Source: Hyphomicrobiales bacterium
GTDB lineage: Bacteria > Pseudomonadota > Alphaproteobacteria > Rhizobiales > Xanthobacteraceae
DNA length: 15,768 bases
Direction of reading: 5' to 3'
NCBI GenBank assembly: GCA_003133345.1
Contig: PKXB01000053.1
Span: 1,955 to 17,722, forward strand
In this document: one piece after another, positions 1 through 7,230 of the stretch
Layout: each line of letters begins with the position of its first letter
Numbering within the stretch: the first letter of the stretch is position 1
Program-made: the position numbers and the translations under genes
Notes under the pieces: model-generated
What the model was told of the DNA's origin: nothing
The model's database searches: none
The model's input: the letters and a program-made list of their open reading frames with translations, nothing else

Positions 1-2526
1 CTGATCTGTCTTTGCTCGCGCATCGCGCTGGCCGACAATAGTCCCGCCGTGCTGGTGGTTTCGACCGAGCCCGCCGGCAAAGACCTTAGCTTACCTGACC
101 GCGCGCAACGGCTGCTCACGGATCTCGATCGGCCGGCGGCGGTTTTCACCGCTGATGGCGAGTTGATCGAGGCCATGCCGGCGGCGCGCGAGCGCTTCGG
201 TGACAAGCGCGACCTGGTCGCGCTCGGCGCCGAGCAGCTCGCCCGCGAGGCCTCGCTCAACGGCCGCGCCGACGGCAACATCGCGGCCTGGCCCGCCACC
301 ATGCTCCGCCTCGGCGCCGGCGCGACGGTGACGCTGCTGGTCGCATTCGCCGCGCCTGAGAAGGCCGCGAGCACCGATGCGGCTGCGGCAGTTGCGCAAG
401 CGGCGCCCACCGCCCCCCATCCGGCCGCGCCGGAAGCGCCTCCGCGCCGTTTTCCGTTCCGCTTCGTCTGGCAGATGGATGCGGCGAACCGCTTCACCCT
501 CGGCATGGAAGATTTCGCCAAGATGCTCGGCCCGAAGACCGCCGCCGTGCTCGACCGCCCGTGGGCGGACATCGCCGCAACGCTCAAGCTCGATCCGCAA
601 GACGCCGTGACGAACGCGCTCACCGCGCGCACCACCTGGAGCGGCATCGTCGTGCCCTGGCCGGTCGACGATGCGGACGAGCCCTTGCCGATCGAGATGT
701 CGGGCCTGCCGGTGTTCGACCGCGACCGCCAGTTTGCCGGCTATCGCGGCTTCGGCATCTGCCGCGACGTCGATCGCCTGGCCGCGCTGGAGCAACGCGG
801 AGCGCAAGCGGCGCCCGCGCCAGCCGAAGTTAAACCGGAAGCGCCGGCGAACAATGTATTGCCGTTCGCCCCGCCGCCGGCCGAAGAGCCGCCGGCGCTC
901 AGCCCCGGCGAGCGCAGCGCCTTTGAAGAACTCGCGCGCGAGCTCAGCAGCCGGCTCAAGAAAACCTCCGGCAAGAGCGCCGCCGCGCCAGCGCCGGACG
1001 ATTTCGGGCGCGAGCCTGGTGTACCGCCGCGGACCGCGCGCAACGGCGATGCCGCCCGCGATATCCATGAGGGGCGGCCGATCTTCGACCGCCTGCCGGT
1101 GGGCATCCTGGTCTATCGCCTCAACACCCTGATCTACGCCAACCGCGCCTTCCTCGACTGGACCGGCTATCTCTCGCTGGAAGCGCTGACCGAGGCCGGC
1201 GGTCTCGACAGCCTGTTCATCGACACCAAGACCGAGCCCGCCGCCGGCGAAACCAGGAATGACGGCAAGACGCTCATCATCACCACCGTCAACGGCAAGC
1301 AGAAGCCGGTGGAAGGCCGCCTGTTCAGCGCGGCCTGGAACAACGAGAACGCACTGGTACTGATGATCAGCACGCAAGCGGTGGCCGAGGACCGCGGCAA
1401 GGCCATGTCGCTGCGCCGGCTGGAGAGCGAAAACGACGAGCTCAAGTCGGTCCTCGACACCGCCACCGACGGCGTGCTGGTGCTCGATCGCGCTGGCCGC
1501 GTGCTCTCGGCCAACCGCAGCGCCGAGGCGCTGTTCGGCTACGAGGCCACTGAGATCGCCGAGCTCAGTTTCGGCGACCTGTTCGCGCCGGAAAGCCGGC
1601 GCTCCGTGCTCGACTATCTCGACCGGCTGGCGAACGGCGCTGGCGTGCTCGACACCGGCCGCGAAGCGATCGGCCTGGTGCGGCAGGGCGGCCTGGTGCC
1701 GCTTTACTTCACCATGGGGCGGATCGCCGACGGCGAGAAATTCTGCGCGGTGATGCGCGACATCACGGCCTGGAAGCGCACCGAGGAAGAGCTGATCAAC
1801 GCCAAGCAGCAGGCCGAGAAGGCCTCCACCGCCAAGTCCGAATTCCTCGCCAAGATCAGCCACGAGATTCGCACGCCGCTCAACGCCATCATCGGCTTCT
1901 CCGAGGTGATGATGGATGAGCGCTTCGGGCCGGTCGGCAACGAGCGCTACCGGCAATATCTCAAGGATATCCACACGTCCGGCGGCCACCTGATCTCGCT
2001 GCTCAACGATCTGCTGGACCTGTCCAAGATCGAGGCCGGCAAACTCGAACTCACCTTCGTGAGCGTCAATCTGAATGACCTCTTGCAGCAATGCGTCGCC
2101 ATCATGCAGCAGCAGGCCAACCGCGAACGCGTCATCATCCGCACCTCGCTGCCGCCGAACCTGCCGCAGATCGTGGCCGACGCGCGCTCGGTGCGGCAGA
2201 TCGCGCTCAATCTGTTGTCGAACTCGATCAAGTTCACCGGCGCCGGCGGGCAGGTGATCGTTTCCGCCGCCTTGAACGACGAGCACGAGATCGTCTTGCG
2301 GGTGCGCGATACCGGCCCCGGCATGAGCGAGAAGGAATTGCAGACCGCGCTCGAGCCGTTTCGCCAGCTCGCCACCTCCAGCCGCGCCGGCGGCACCGGG
2401 CTCGGCCTGCCGATCAGCAAGGCGCTCGCCGAGGCCAACCATGCGCGTTTCCGCATCACCAGCCAGGTCAGCGACGGCACCCTGGTGGAGGTGGCCTTCC
2501 CGGCCACGCGCGTGCTGGCGCAATAG
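1..2526 (+). CDS. PdhS-like multi-PAS sensor histidine kinase, 5' end outside window
   Basis: Membrane-free part of a sensor kinase that autophosphorylates on histidine and passes phosphate to a response regulator. The frame is open from base 1, so the GTG at 49 is probably internal and the gene starts upstream. In order: a PAS-like segment with the FVWQMD motif (about 450-775), an Ala/Pro-rich linker, a second PAS (about 1075-1385), a third PAS (about 1440-1770), a short coiled coil, then the HisKA domain with H-box FLAKISHEIRTPLNAIIGF (phospho-acceptor His codon at 1861). The HATPase follows: N-box LLSNSIKFT (Asn codon at 2221), G1 box RDTGPGM (about 2305-2325) and G2 box GGTGLGLPI (about 2388-2414). 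The kinase core resembles the PleC/DivJ/PdhS group that feeds DivK-CtrA cell-cycle control in Rhizobiales. That pathway assignment is family knowledge and inference. No receiver domain follows. All ATP-binding motifs look intact. Confidence 0.93.
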   Translation: MICLCSRIALADNSPAVLVVSTEPAGKDLSLPDRAQRLLTDLDRPAAVFTADGELIEAMPAARERFGDKRDLVALGAEQLAREASLNGRADGNIAAWPATMLRLGAGATVTLLVAFAAPEKAASTDAAAAVAQAAPTAPHPAAPEAPPRRFPFRFVWQMDAANRFTLGMEDFAKMLGPKTAAVLDRPWADIAATLKLDPQDAVTNALTARTTWSGIVVPWPVDDADEPLPIEMSGLPVFDRDRQFAGYRGFGICRDVDRLAALEQRGAQAAPAPAEVKPEAPANNVLPFAPPPAEEPPALSPGERSAFEELARELSSRLKKTSGKSAAAPAPDDFGREPGVPPRTARNGDAARDIHEGRPIFDRLPVGILVYRLNTLIYANRAFLDWTGYLSLEALTEAGGLDSLFIDTKTEPAAGETRNDGKTLIITTVNGKQKPVEGRLFSAAWNNENALVLMISTQAVAEDRGKAMSLRRLESENDELKSVLDTATDGVLVLDRAGRVLSANRSAEALFGYEATEIAELSFGDLFAPESRRSVLDYLDRLANGAGVLDTGREAIGLVRQGGLVPLYFTMGRIADGEKFCAVMRDITAWKRTEEELINAKQQAEKASTAKSEFLAKISHEIRTPLNAIIGFSEVMMDERFGPVGNERYRQYLKDIHTSGGHLISLLNDLLDLSKIEAGKLELTFVSVNLNDLLQQCVAIMQQQANRERVIIRTSLPPNLPQIVADARSVRQIALNLLSNSIKFTGAGGQVIVSAALNDEHEIVLRVRDTGPGMSEKELQTALEPFRQLATSSRAGGTGLGLPISKALAEANHARFRITSQVSDGTLVEVAFPATRVLAQ

Positions 2527-2591
2527 CCGCCTGGGTTTTCAAGCCAATACGCAAAACGTTTGAAATCGGCTAGCATCCTCGGGCCTGGGGG

Positions 2592-3335
2592 ATGAGGTTT
2601 GTCATGTCGCGTCGGTTGCGGCCCGCGTTGGCGCTACTTTGCCTGCTGCTCGGATCGAGCCTGCCGGCTGCGCGCGCGGCCGAGCCGGTCGACCTGCTGC
2701 TGGTGCTGGCGGCCGACGTCTCGCGCAGTGTCGATGCCCAGAAATTCCAATTGCAACGCGAAGGCTATGCCGCCGCGGTCACCAATCCCCGCGTACTCGA
2801 CGCCATCCGCTCCGGCCGCCAGGGGCGCATCGCGGTTTTGTTCGTGGAATGGTCGGGCCTCGGCAACCAGAAAGTGGTGATCGACTGGACGCCGATCGAC
2901 GGGCCGAAGGCCGCGCAAGCCTTCGGCGACCGGCTGTTGGAATCGCCGCGCTCGTTCGCCGATCGTACCTCGATCAGCGGCGGCATCGACTTCGCGGTCG
3001 CGCAGTTTGCGCGCACGCCGTTTTCGTCCGAACGCCGCACCATCGACGTCTCCGGCGACGGCACCAACAATGCCGGCCGCGACGTCGGCGTTGCGCGCGA
3101 CGAGGCGCTGGCGCTCGGCATTACCATCAACGGGCTGGTGATCCTGAGCGAGACCCCGATGCCGTGGAACCCCGAGCACACCAATCCGCCCGGCGGCCTG
3201 GCGAATTATTATCGCGTAAACGTGGTGGGCGGACCCGGCGCCTTCGTGCTGGAGGCGAAGGACTTCAATTCGTTCGGCCAGGCGATCATCAAGAAGCTGA
3301 TCGCCGAAATCGCCGATGCGACGCCGCCGCGGTAA
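2592..3335 (+). CDS. DUF1194 family secreted von Willebrand A-like protein
   Basis: A 247-residue protein with an N-terminal signal peptide (Arg-rich start, hydrophobic stretch LALLCLLLGSSLP, likely cleavage after ARA before AEP), so probably periplasmic. The mature part begins with a von Willebrand A-like strand ending in DVSRS, which fits the DxSxS metal-binding (MIDAS) pattern. DVSGDGTNN further on is typical of DUF1194. The family's biochemical role is not known to me. Start choice is uncertain: ATG 2592 has almost no spacing from its G-rich stretch, while ATG 2604 has GATGAGG six bases upstream and gives a cleaner signal peptide (243 residues). It lies 65 bases after the kinase on the same strand and could be co-transcribed. 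Confidence 0.88.
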   Translation: MRFVMSRRLRPALALLCLLLGSSLPAARAAEPVDLLLVLAADVSRSVDAQKFQLQREGYAAAVTNPRVLDAIRSGRQGRIAVLFVEWSGLGNQKVVIDWTPIDGPKAAQAFGDRLLESPRSFADRTSISGGIDFAVAQFARTPFSSERRTIDVSGDGTNNAGRDVGVARDEALALGITINGLVILSETPMPWNPEHTNPPGGLANYYRVNVVGGPGAFVLEAKDFNSFGQAIIKKLIAEIADATPPR

Positions 3336-3360
3336 GCTTATTCATAAGGGCATTTTTGCA

Positions 3361-3410
3361 GCGCATGGTCTTTTCCGAAAACCGGTGCCCACTTTTTGGG
3401 ACCATTCGCG
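3361..3410. repeat. Rhizobiales-type intergenic palindromic repeat
   Basis: The left end reads GCGCATGGTC and the right end GACCATTCGCG, with a centre containing TTTTCCGAAAACCGGTGCCC. This closely matches a dispersed repeat I know from rhizobial genomes, usually ending ATGATC/GATCAT. Here both arms carry the change (ATGGTC/GACCAT), so pairing is kept. It sits 26 bases after the DUF1194 gene and may form a hairpin at the end of that transcript. Recognition is from memory. Confidence 0.72.
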
Positions 3411-3691
3411 TGTGGCCATGAAAGGGTCACAGGCATTTTTCAAATAATCCAATAATTCCAATCGACTAGACTGATATGGCGAATTTTAGGGGGCGCGCTG
3501 GCGGCAACTATAGCTCCAATCAGATCGCCCTTGGCCCGCTGGCGGCGAATACATTTAGCGCAGCCGGGCGAGCCGCCAAGCCCGCCCGGCCACTTCGGGG
3601 AATGGCTGCACGTGCGCGAGCAAGCGATGATGGCATTTAAGGAAGCGTGGCAAAGCCGAAAATAGGGCGCGAAACATGAAGGAACGTTGGT
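3411..3691. other. Gap between host genes and accessory region, possible gene remnant
   Basis: No convincing gene. Two overlapping plus-strand frames are open. One runs from ATG 3476 to a stop at 3640 (54 codons, no good ribosome site). The other runs from TTG 3531 to a stop at 3665 (44 codons) and ends with an Arg/Trp-rich segment including GEWLHVREQAMMAFKEAW, which reads like a real protein C-terminus without its start. I could not identify a family. The 3440-3757 minus-strand frame overlaps the start of the next gene and looks spurious. The chromosome/accessory boundary probably falls here. Confidence 0.35.
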
Positions 3692-4399
3692 ATGGCTAAA
3701 AATAGCTTTGAGCATGAGCTTGCGATCTTCAGCACCGAGGAAGAAATCGCACAACAATATTTTTTCTCTTACTTATCGATCCGCTCAGGTGACATCCACG
3801 TAATTCGCGCGATGAATACCAATTCGTTGTTCTGGATCACCACGCGTGACGCTTTGTTACTAGCGGCCTTCATAGCGTTGGGTCGCATCTTCGATCAAAA
3901 TTCCAAGCACAATATCGACAGGCTTATGTCGGCTGCATTGAAGGACATTTCGGCATTTTCGAGGATTGCGCTGGCGGATCGTAAACGTAGGAGCGGGCTC
4001 ACAAGCGAGGAAGCCGCTGCCTATGTCGAACACAGCTACGAACTCAGCGCAAGCGATCTTAGAATTTTGCGCAAGGAGATCAAGCGTTGGCGGCAAATTT
4101 ACGAAGCCCGCTATAAGCAAATCCGCGACAAGTTCTTCGCACATAGAGAGATTTCTAGTGTGGAAGAAGCCAATAATCTAATGGTGAACACGAACATAGA
4201 CGAGATGAAAGAGCTTTTTGGATTTATGAGCGACCTAGAAGCAAAATTATGGGCCGCATTCCATAATGGGATTTCGCCGCATCGTGAGGCGCGAGAATTT
4301 AACCTAACGCCTGATCGTATTTCGGGTCGTGACTTACCCGGAGAAAAGGTTTTTCGACAGGGACAGGCAGTCCTCAAGTCGGTTCTGCCAGCCAACTGA
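3692..4399 (+). CDS. AbiU2-like HEPN-domain protein
   Basis: A 235-residue, mostly helical protein. Residues 141-152 read YKQIRDKFFAHR, giving R145-x5-H151, the Rx4-6H motif that forms the RNase active site in HEPN proteins. The FAHR form and the length fit the AbiU2-type HEPN family. Members of that wider superfamily act as RNase toxins in phage defence and toxin-antitoxin systems, so a defence role is plausible but inferred. Base composition is visibly more AT-rich than the host genes upstream, which suggests transfer. The ATG at 3692 has AAGGAACG about 10 bases upstream. No antitoxin-like or nucleotidyltransferase partner lies directly beside it; the next gene encodes a small exported protein. 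Confidence 0.72.
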   Translation: MAKNSFEHELAIFSTEEEIAQQYFFSYLSIRSGDIHVIRAMNTNSLFWITTRDALLLAAFIALGRIFDQNSKHNIDRLMSAALKDISAFSRIALADRKRRSGLTSEEAAAYVEHSYELSASDLRILRKEIKRWRQIYEARYKQIRDKFFAHREISSVEEANNLMVNTNIDEMKELFGFMSDLEAKLWAAFHNGISPHREAREFNLTPDRISGRDLPGEKVFRQGQAVLKSVLPAN

Positions 4400-4445
4400 A
4401 ATTTCTGTGACTAGCCTACTAACGAACAGATGGGGAAGGAAGGAC

Positions 4446-4625
4446 ATGGCTGATCGTTACACAAAGGTTGTTCTCACGATCATCGCAGCTTGCTTGATCT
4501 GGAACATAATTGCTGGATCAACTAATCATGATGCTCTGGCTCAGTCTGGCCAGGTGCATGTGATTGTGGACCAATGGGGAGCATACGTCGCGACGATGCC
4601 AATCTCTGTTCGGGTGCAGCAGTAG
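4446..4625 (+). CDS. Small exported or membrane-anchored protein
   Basis: A 59-residue protein starting MADRYTKVVLTIIAA. The ATG at 4446 has a strong ribosome site (GGAAGGA five bases upstream), so the longer in-frame start at 4329, inside the HEPN gene, is rejected. Residues 7-24 form a hydrophobic helix, then comes an Ala-x-Ala-like site (ALAQ) and a short polar tail with alternating valines. It resembles the widespread small alphaproteobacterial proteins that begin with a DRYTK-x-VLT helix, of unknown role. It would act at the inner membrane or in the periplasm. Confidence 0.66.
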   Translation: MADRYTKVVLTIIAACLIWNIIAGSTNHDALAQSGQVHVIVDQWGAYVATMPISVRVQQ

Positions 4626-4844
4626 TAGACAGCGGCGCGGTCGGGTTTGAAAATCGTAGCCGCCGCAGAGCCCGCAATTACTCGCGGGTCCGCAGGTCGG
4701 CATTGGGAAGCCGCTTGGGCGTGACTGTTCTCACGGCCCACGGCGCCGGTTGCAATGTAGAAGACGCGACCAATAAATGGGCGTATAAATAGCTGTCATA
4801 GGCGCAAAATTAGCTTTATGCGGCGCGGGCACTGGTGGGGGGTC
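4626..4844. other. Gap with no supported gene
   Basis: About 190-220 bases with only shadow frames. A weak inverted repeat CCCGC/GCGGG (around 4677-4695) has no T-run, so I do not call it a terminator. The region should carry the promoter for the lipoprotein gene, but I could not pick out convincing -35/-10 boxes. Confidence 0.4.
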
Positions 4845-5384
4845 ATGCGATCAGGCCTGACGATGGCGGCAGCGGTGGCGAGCACCGCGCTTTTGTTATC
4901 GGGCTGCGCCGATCAGCAACGGCATGGGGCAGCGGCGTCTGGTGCACATCAATGGCAAGTGGATCGTGCGACTTGCCAATCGAAGTTTTCGACTAGCAAC
5001 GCGGATGCAATCGCTCGGGCAAATTGCCTCAACGACGCTGATAAAAAATACCTGGCTGTGTACGAGGGTAACGAGTACCCCGATCTCCAACTTCTCACTA
5101 TGGCCAAGCGATCCGAACTAGCGGAGAAGCAGGCGGCAGGCAAGATCACATACGCCCAAGCCACTCTCGAATTTCAACAATTTGCGGCTCAGCTTGTGAC
5201 CGAAACGCTAAATCGCAGGAACGCTTCCAATGCCGTAGCGGCTCAACAAAGCGCGGCAGCATTGACATTGATGCGAGCCAATCAGCCCGCACCTTACCAA
5301 TTACCGATGCCTGCACCGCCACCGCGAACCCTGAACACGAATTGCCAGACGTACGGGACAGCGACGAACTGCCAGACACAGTGA
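4845..5384 (+). CDS. Putative lipoprotein with C-terminal NCxTYG...TNC motif
   Basis: A 179-residue protein from ATG 4845, or 188 from ATG 4818. The N-terminus is a type II signal peptide, MRSGLTMAAAVASTALLLSGC, with lipobox LSGC and lipidated Cys at residue 21, so it should be anchored to a membrane facing the periplasm. The middle is polar and helical with many Ala and Gln, followed by a Pro-rich stretch and a C-terminal TNCQTYG...TNCQTQ, a tail seen in many proteobacterial lipoproteins of unknown function. ATG 4845 follows a run of Gs and gives a normal signal peptide. ATG 4818 has no visible ribosome site. The next gene begins 16 bases downstream, so the two are probably co-transcribed. 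Confidence 0.77.
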   Translation: MRSGLTMAAAVASTALLLSGCADQQRHGAAASGAHQWQVDRATCQSKFSTSNADAIARANCLNDADKKYLAVYEGNEYPDLQLLTMAKRSELAEKQAAGKITYAQATLEFQQFAAQLVTETLNRRNASNAVAAQQSAAALTLMRANQPAPYQLPMPAPPPRTLNTNCQTYGTATNCQTQ

Positions 5385-5400
5385 CACAGCGGAGAGCGCA

Positions 5401-5604
5401 ATGGCCGGGTGGTTCTTGGACATACGCGACGAGCGCGGCACGACAGTTTCGTCGCTCAAGGACGTGAGCTTTGCCGACGTCAAAGTCCGGATCATTGATG
5501 CTAAGAAGCTTGGCGAGATAGTGACCTTCACGCCACCGCTTAACGTACCCAGAATTGAAATTGACGAGCTAGTGCGTATGGGAGCTAGGAAGTCCCTCCC
5601 GTAA
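5401..5604 (+). CDS. Small hypothetical protein
   Basis: A 67-residue soluble protein starting MAGWFLDIRDERG, with no signal peptide or membrane helix. The ATG has GGAGAG five bases upstream, which supports the start. It follows the lipoprotein gene by 16 bases. I do not recognise a family. Its stop is directly followed by a 13-codon frame that is a scrap of a methyltransferase 3' end. Confidence 0.58.
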   Translation: MAGWFLDIRDERGTTVSSLKDVSFADVKVRIIDAKKLGEIVTFTPPLNVPRIEIDELVRMGARKSLP

Positions 5605-5647
5605 ATGGTGCGCGAGAAGTCAGGCGGACAGGGCGAATTGCTTTAAG
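5605..5647 (+). pseudogene. Scrap of DNA methyltransferase 3' end (copy 1)
   Basis: The frame ATG GTG then REKSGGQGELL and stop matches the last 11 residues of the methyltransferase remnant at 6518-6700. Bases 5610-5647 match 6664-6701 at 37 of 38 positions, including the stop. Sequence similarity ends abruptly on both sides, so this is a small duplicated or left-behind fragment and not a functional gene. Confidence 0.6.
5610..5647 (+). repeat. 38-base direct repeat, copy 1
   Basis: Identical to 6664-6701 except at position 5616 (G here, A at 6670). Covers the final codons of a methyltransferase frame and the base after the stop. Confidence 0.9.
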
Positions 5648-5721
5648 CTCACGCCGTAGGGTCAGCCGCACAGCGTCCGCCCGGCTGATACCCGCCGCCC
5701 GCCGCCCGCCCGATCTCGAAG

Positions 5722-5748
5722 AGCCCGGCCACCGTGCCGGGCTTTTTT
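5722..5748 (+). terminator. Rho-independent terminator
   Basis: A perfect 8-base stem AGCCCGGC / GCCGGGCT with loop CACCGT, followed directly by six Ts. It points rightward and should end transcripts of the lipoprotein and small-protein genes. Confidence 0.88.
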
Positions 5749-5850
5749 AATTATCATTGGCGGCGAATGTCCCCCTGCGCTATACAAAGTAGCTGCGGTT
5801 CGCGAAGCAATCGAGCGGCCATGACGGGGGGTCGCGTCCGCTGCCTTCGT

Positions 5851-5902
5851 CCACCGCACGGCACTCACTGCCACCGCACGGCACTCACTGCCACCAAACG
5901 GC
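5851..5902. repeat. 20-base tandem repeat, 2 full copies plus a partial copy
   Basis: The unit CCACCGCACGGCACTCACTG occurs at 5851-5870 and 5871-5890, followed by a degenerate partial copy at 5891-5902. The second copy contains the stop codon of the minus-strand membrane gene, so one unit straddles its end and the other lies in its 3' flank. Confidence 0.93.
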
Positions 5903-6415
5903 AAAGCCGGACTTCCACCAACTCCAAAGCAAAAATGCCACCATCGCCCAAAAGGCGTAAAAGGCGAACTCGTCAAGCGCACTCGTGAGCCTGCGAACTT
6001 CCCCCAACAGCGTTCGGCTGGTTGCGAGGGCTTCCGCCGCGTCTCTGCGGGCGTGGGCTAAAAGAATATCGCGGTGCGCCTGATCAAGATCAGCATAGGG
6101 CCCCGGGCCTTCGGCGTAGCGGCCTAGATCGTCTTCCATCACGATGCGCGCATAGAGGGCGTTGTTTCTCTGCGCCTCATCGGTCCCCCTGATGGCCAAT
6201 ATGCGATACGCATCTAGTTCGCTGTACAGTGCTTCCAACATGGTTGGTCTCTTGTCCTCGCGTTCGTCGCGACGGGCTTTAAGCGTGGCTCTTCGTTCGG
6301 CTTCTCGCTTTTCCGCTGACCTTTTGCTGAAATGATTTAGCGTCAACTTTATGCCGAGCGCGAGGCACGCCCACATGACAAGCCAATCGATGGTGTCGCT
6401 CGTGATGCTCTTCAT
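5885..6415 (-). CDS. Hypothetical two-helix membrane protein with coiled-coil middle
   Basis: A 176-residue protein when started at the ATG at 6415 (MKSITSDTIDWLVMW). The frame is open further upstream to 6625, but that extension runs antisense through the methyltransferase remnant and is rejected. Residues 9-27 form one membrane helix. A long charged stretch rich in Glu, Arg and Ala (about 31-150), probably coiled coil, follows, and then a second helix rich in Phe and Trp (FYAFWAMVAFLLWSWW) near the C-terminus. No family recognised. It is the only convincing minus-strand gene in the window. A small membrane effector, a phage lysis accessory or a structural protein are all possible and none is supported. 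Confidence 0.6.
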   Translation of the reverse strand: MKSITSDTIDWLVMWACLALGIKLTLNHFSKRSAEKREAERRATLKARRDEREDKRPTMLEALYSELDAYRILAIRGTDEAQRNNALYARIVMEDDLGRYAEGPGPYADLDQAHRDILLAHARRDAAEALATSRTLLGEVRRLTSALDEFAFYAFWAMVAFLLWSWWKSGFAVWWQ

Positions 6416-6470
6416 TGTCCGCGCCCCCAACGCGCGTCTTAGAACGTAGCGGAGCCCATCGGGCGCGCAA

Positions 6471-6703
6471 GCCCCTTTGGCGAGTAAAAAGCCCGGGAAG
6501 ATCAACCTACCTGAGAGATGGCGAAGGAAGCGAGCGCGGCGGGCTTCTATGAAACCGGCGGCAAGAAATTTCCGCGCTTGCAAATTCTCACAGCGGCGCA
6601 AATTCTCGACAACCGACGCCCACAAGTGCCGTTCGGGTTCAGTGAAGGGTTTAAAAAAGCGGAGCGCGAAAAGTCAGGCGGACAGGGCGAATTGCTTTAA
6701 GTG
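6471..6703 (+). pseudogene. Decayed C-terminal end of a site-specific DNA methyltransferase
   Basis: The open part from 6518 to 6700 encodes 60 residues containing AKEASAAGFYE, KFPRLQILTAAQIL and FKKAEREKSGGQGELL. This order matches the C-terminal tail I know from Mod-type and other site-specific DNA methyltransferases (AGFY, then FPRLQILT, then FKKAxR). No catalytic motif (DPPY/FxGxG) is present. Just upstream, another frame reads KKPGKINLPE (about 6489-6516), which looks like the preceding residues, and there is an in-frame TGA at 6512-6514, so a frameshift or small deletion separates the pieces. Non-functional. Probably a relic of a restriction-modification or orphan methylase gene. Confidence 0.62.
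6664..6701 (+). repeat. 38-base direct repeat, copy 2
   Basis: Partner of 5610-5647 with one mismatch. Lies at the very end of the methyltransferase remnant. Confidence 0.9.
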
Positions 6704-7014
6704 TGACCTAGCCGAGCCCGCCCATGCGTTATTCGGACCCCCGGAGCTAGGGTAGTTCGCCCCATTTTTAACTTCGCGGCGCATGATGCACGTAGTCGGA
6801 ACCCGTCTATAGAACGCACGGGTTGCCCGGCCGGGCAATTTCGAGTACAAGCATAGCCTTCGCGACCTTAAGCACGCGGCCCTGACTGGTCGGTGCATCA
6901 ACCCGCGACATCCCCCAACGTCAACTAACTATTCGGCCCGGCGCGTACGCTGAAAAGGCGTGCCGAAGTCATGCGCGGTTCCATAGCGCGCCGGGCTGAG
7001 TCCCCAAAGGTAAA
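6704..7014. promoter_or_regulatory. Gene-free region upstream of the long operon, with operator-like palindromes
   Basis: About 310 bases without a supported gene. It contains a perfect 16-base palindrome TTGCCCGGCCGGGCAA at 6823-6838. Touching it is an inverted repeat ACCCGT (6801-6806) / ACGGGT (6818-6823). As the only sizeable space before a long one-directional gene array, it probably holds the operon promoter and operator. I could not assign -35/-10 boxes with confidence. Confidence 0.45.
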
Positions 7015-7209
7015 ATGCACATGAGCAATCCGATAGCTCTATCGCCGCGCGCAGCGGCCAAGATTTTTAGTCCTGCGCTTTCTGAACGGCTCGTTCGCAA
7101 ATTAATTCGCGAAGGCTTGTTCCGCCCAATCATGATCGGCCGTCGCACGTATTTGCTTTGGTCGGAGATTGAGGAAGCCCTTAGAGAGCTTGGAAGTGTG
7201 CCGTCATGA
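7015..7209 (+). CDS. Excisionase/AlpA-like helix-turn-helix DNA-binding protein
   Basis: A 64-residue protein. Residues 9-58 fit the MerR-like excisionase fold: LSPRAAAKIF, then SERLVRKLIREGLFRP (recognition helix and turn), then IGRRTYLLWSEIEEALREL (wing and final helix). Such proteins act as recombination directionality factors or AlpA-type activators in phages, satellites and integrative elements. The ATG at 7015 has AAAGG four bases upstream. ATG 7021 is also possible. It is the first gene of the array, the usual place for such a regulator, and its stop overlaps a mini-ORF that leads into the next gene. Confidence 0.8.
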   Translation: MHMSNPIALSPRAAAKIFSPALSERLVRKLIREGLFRPIMIGRRTYLLWSEIEEALRELGSVPS

Positions 7210-7230
7210 GCAAGCAAATAGGAGTCCCCA

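Noticed and set aside
91..2523. Long 810-codon minus-strand frame opposite the histidine kinase
   Set aside because: Typical shadow of a GC-rich gene: Arg/Gly/His-rich, no domain, while the plus strand has a full kinase core.
3440..3757. 105-codon minus-strand frame
   Set aside because: It overlaps the start of the HEPN gene, has no clear ribosome site and no recognisable family.
4541..4792. Small frames on both strands after the 59-residue exported protein
   Set aside because: Poor ribosome sites, Arg/Cys-rich shadow composition, mutual overlap.
5851..5902. CRISPR-like repeat
   Set aside because: Units are directly adjacent with no spacers; simple tandem duplication.
6416..6625. Upstream extension of the minus-strand membrane protein
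   Set aside because: Antisense to the methyltransferase tail; the protein reads naturally from the Met at 6415.
6704..7014. Possible tRNA or attachment site before the operon
   Set aside because: No TPsiC-like arm with matching acceptor stem and no direct repeat with the other end in view.
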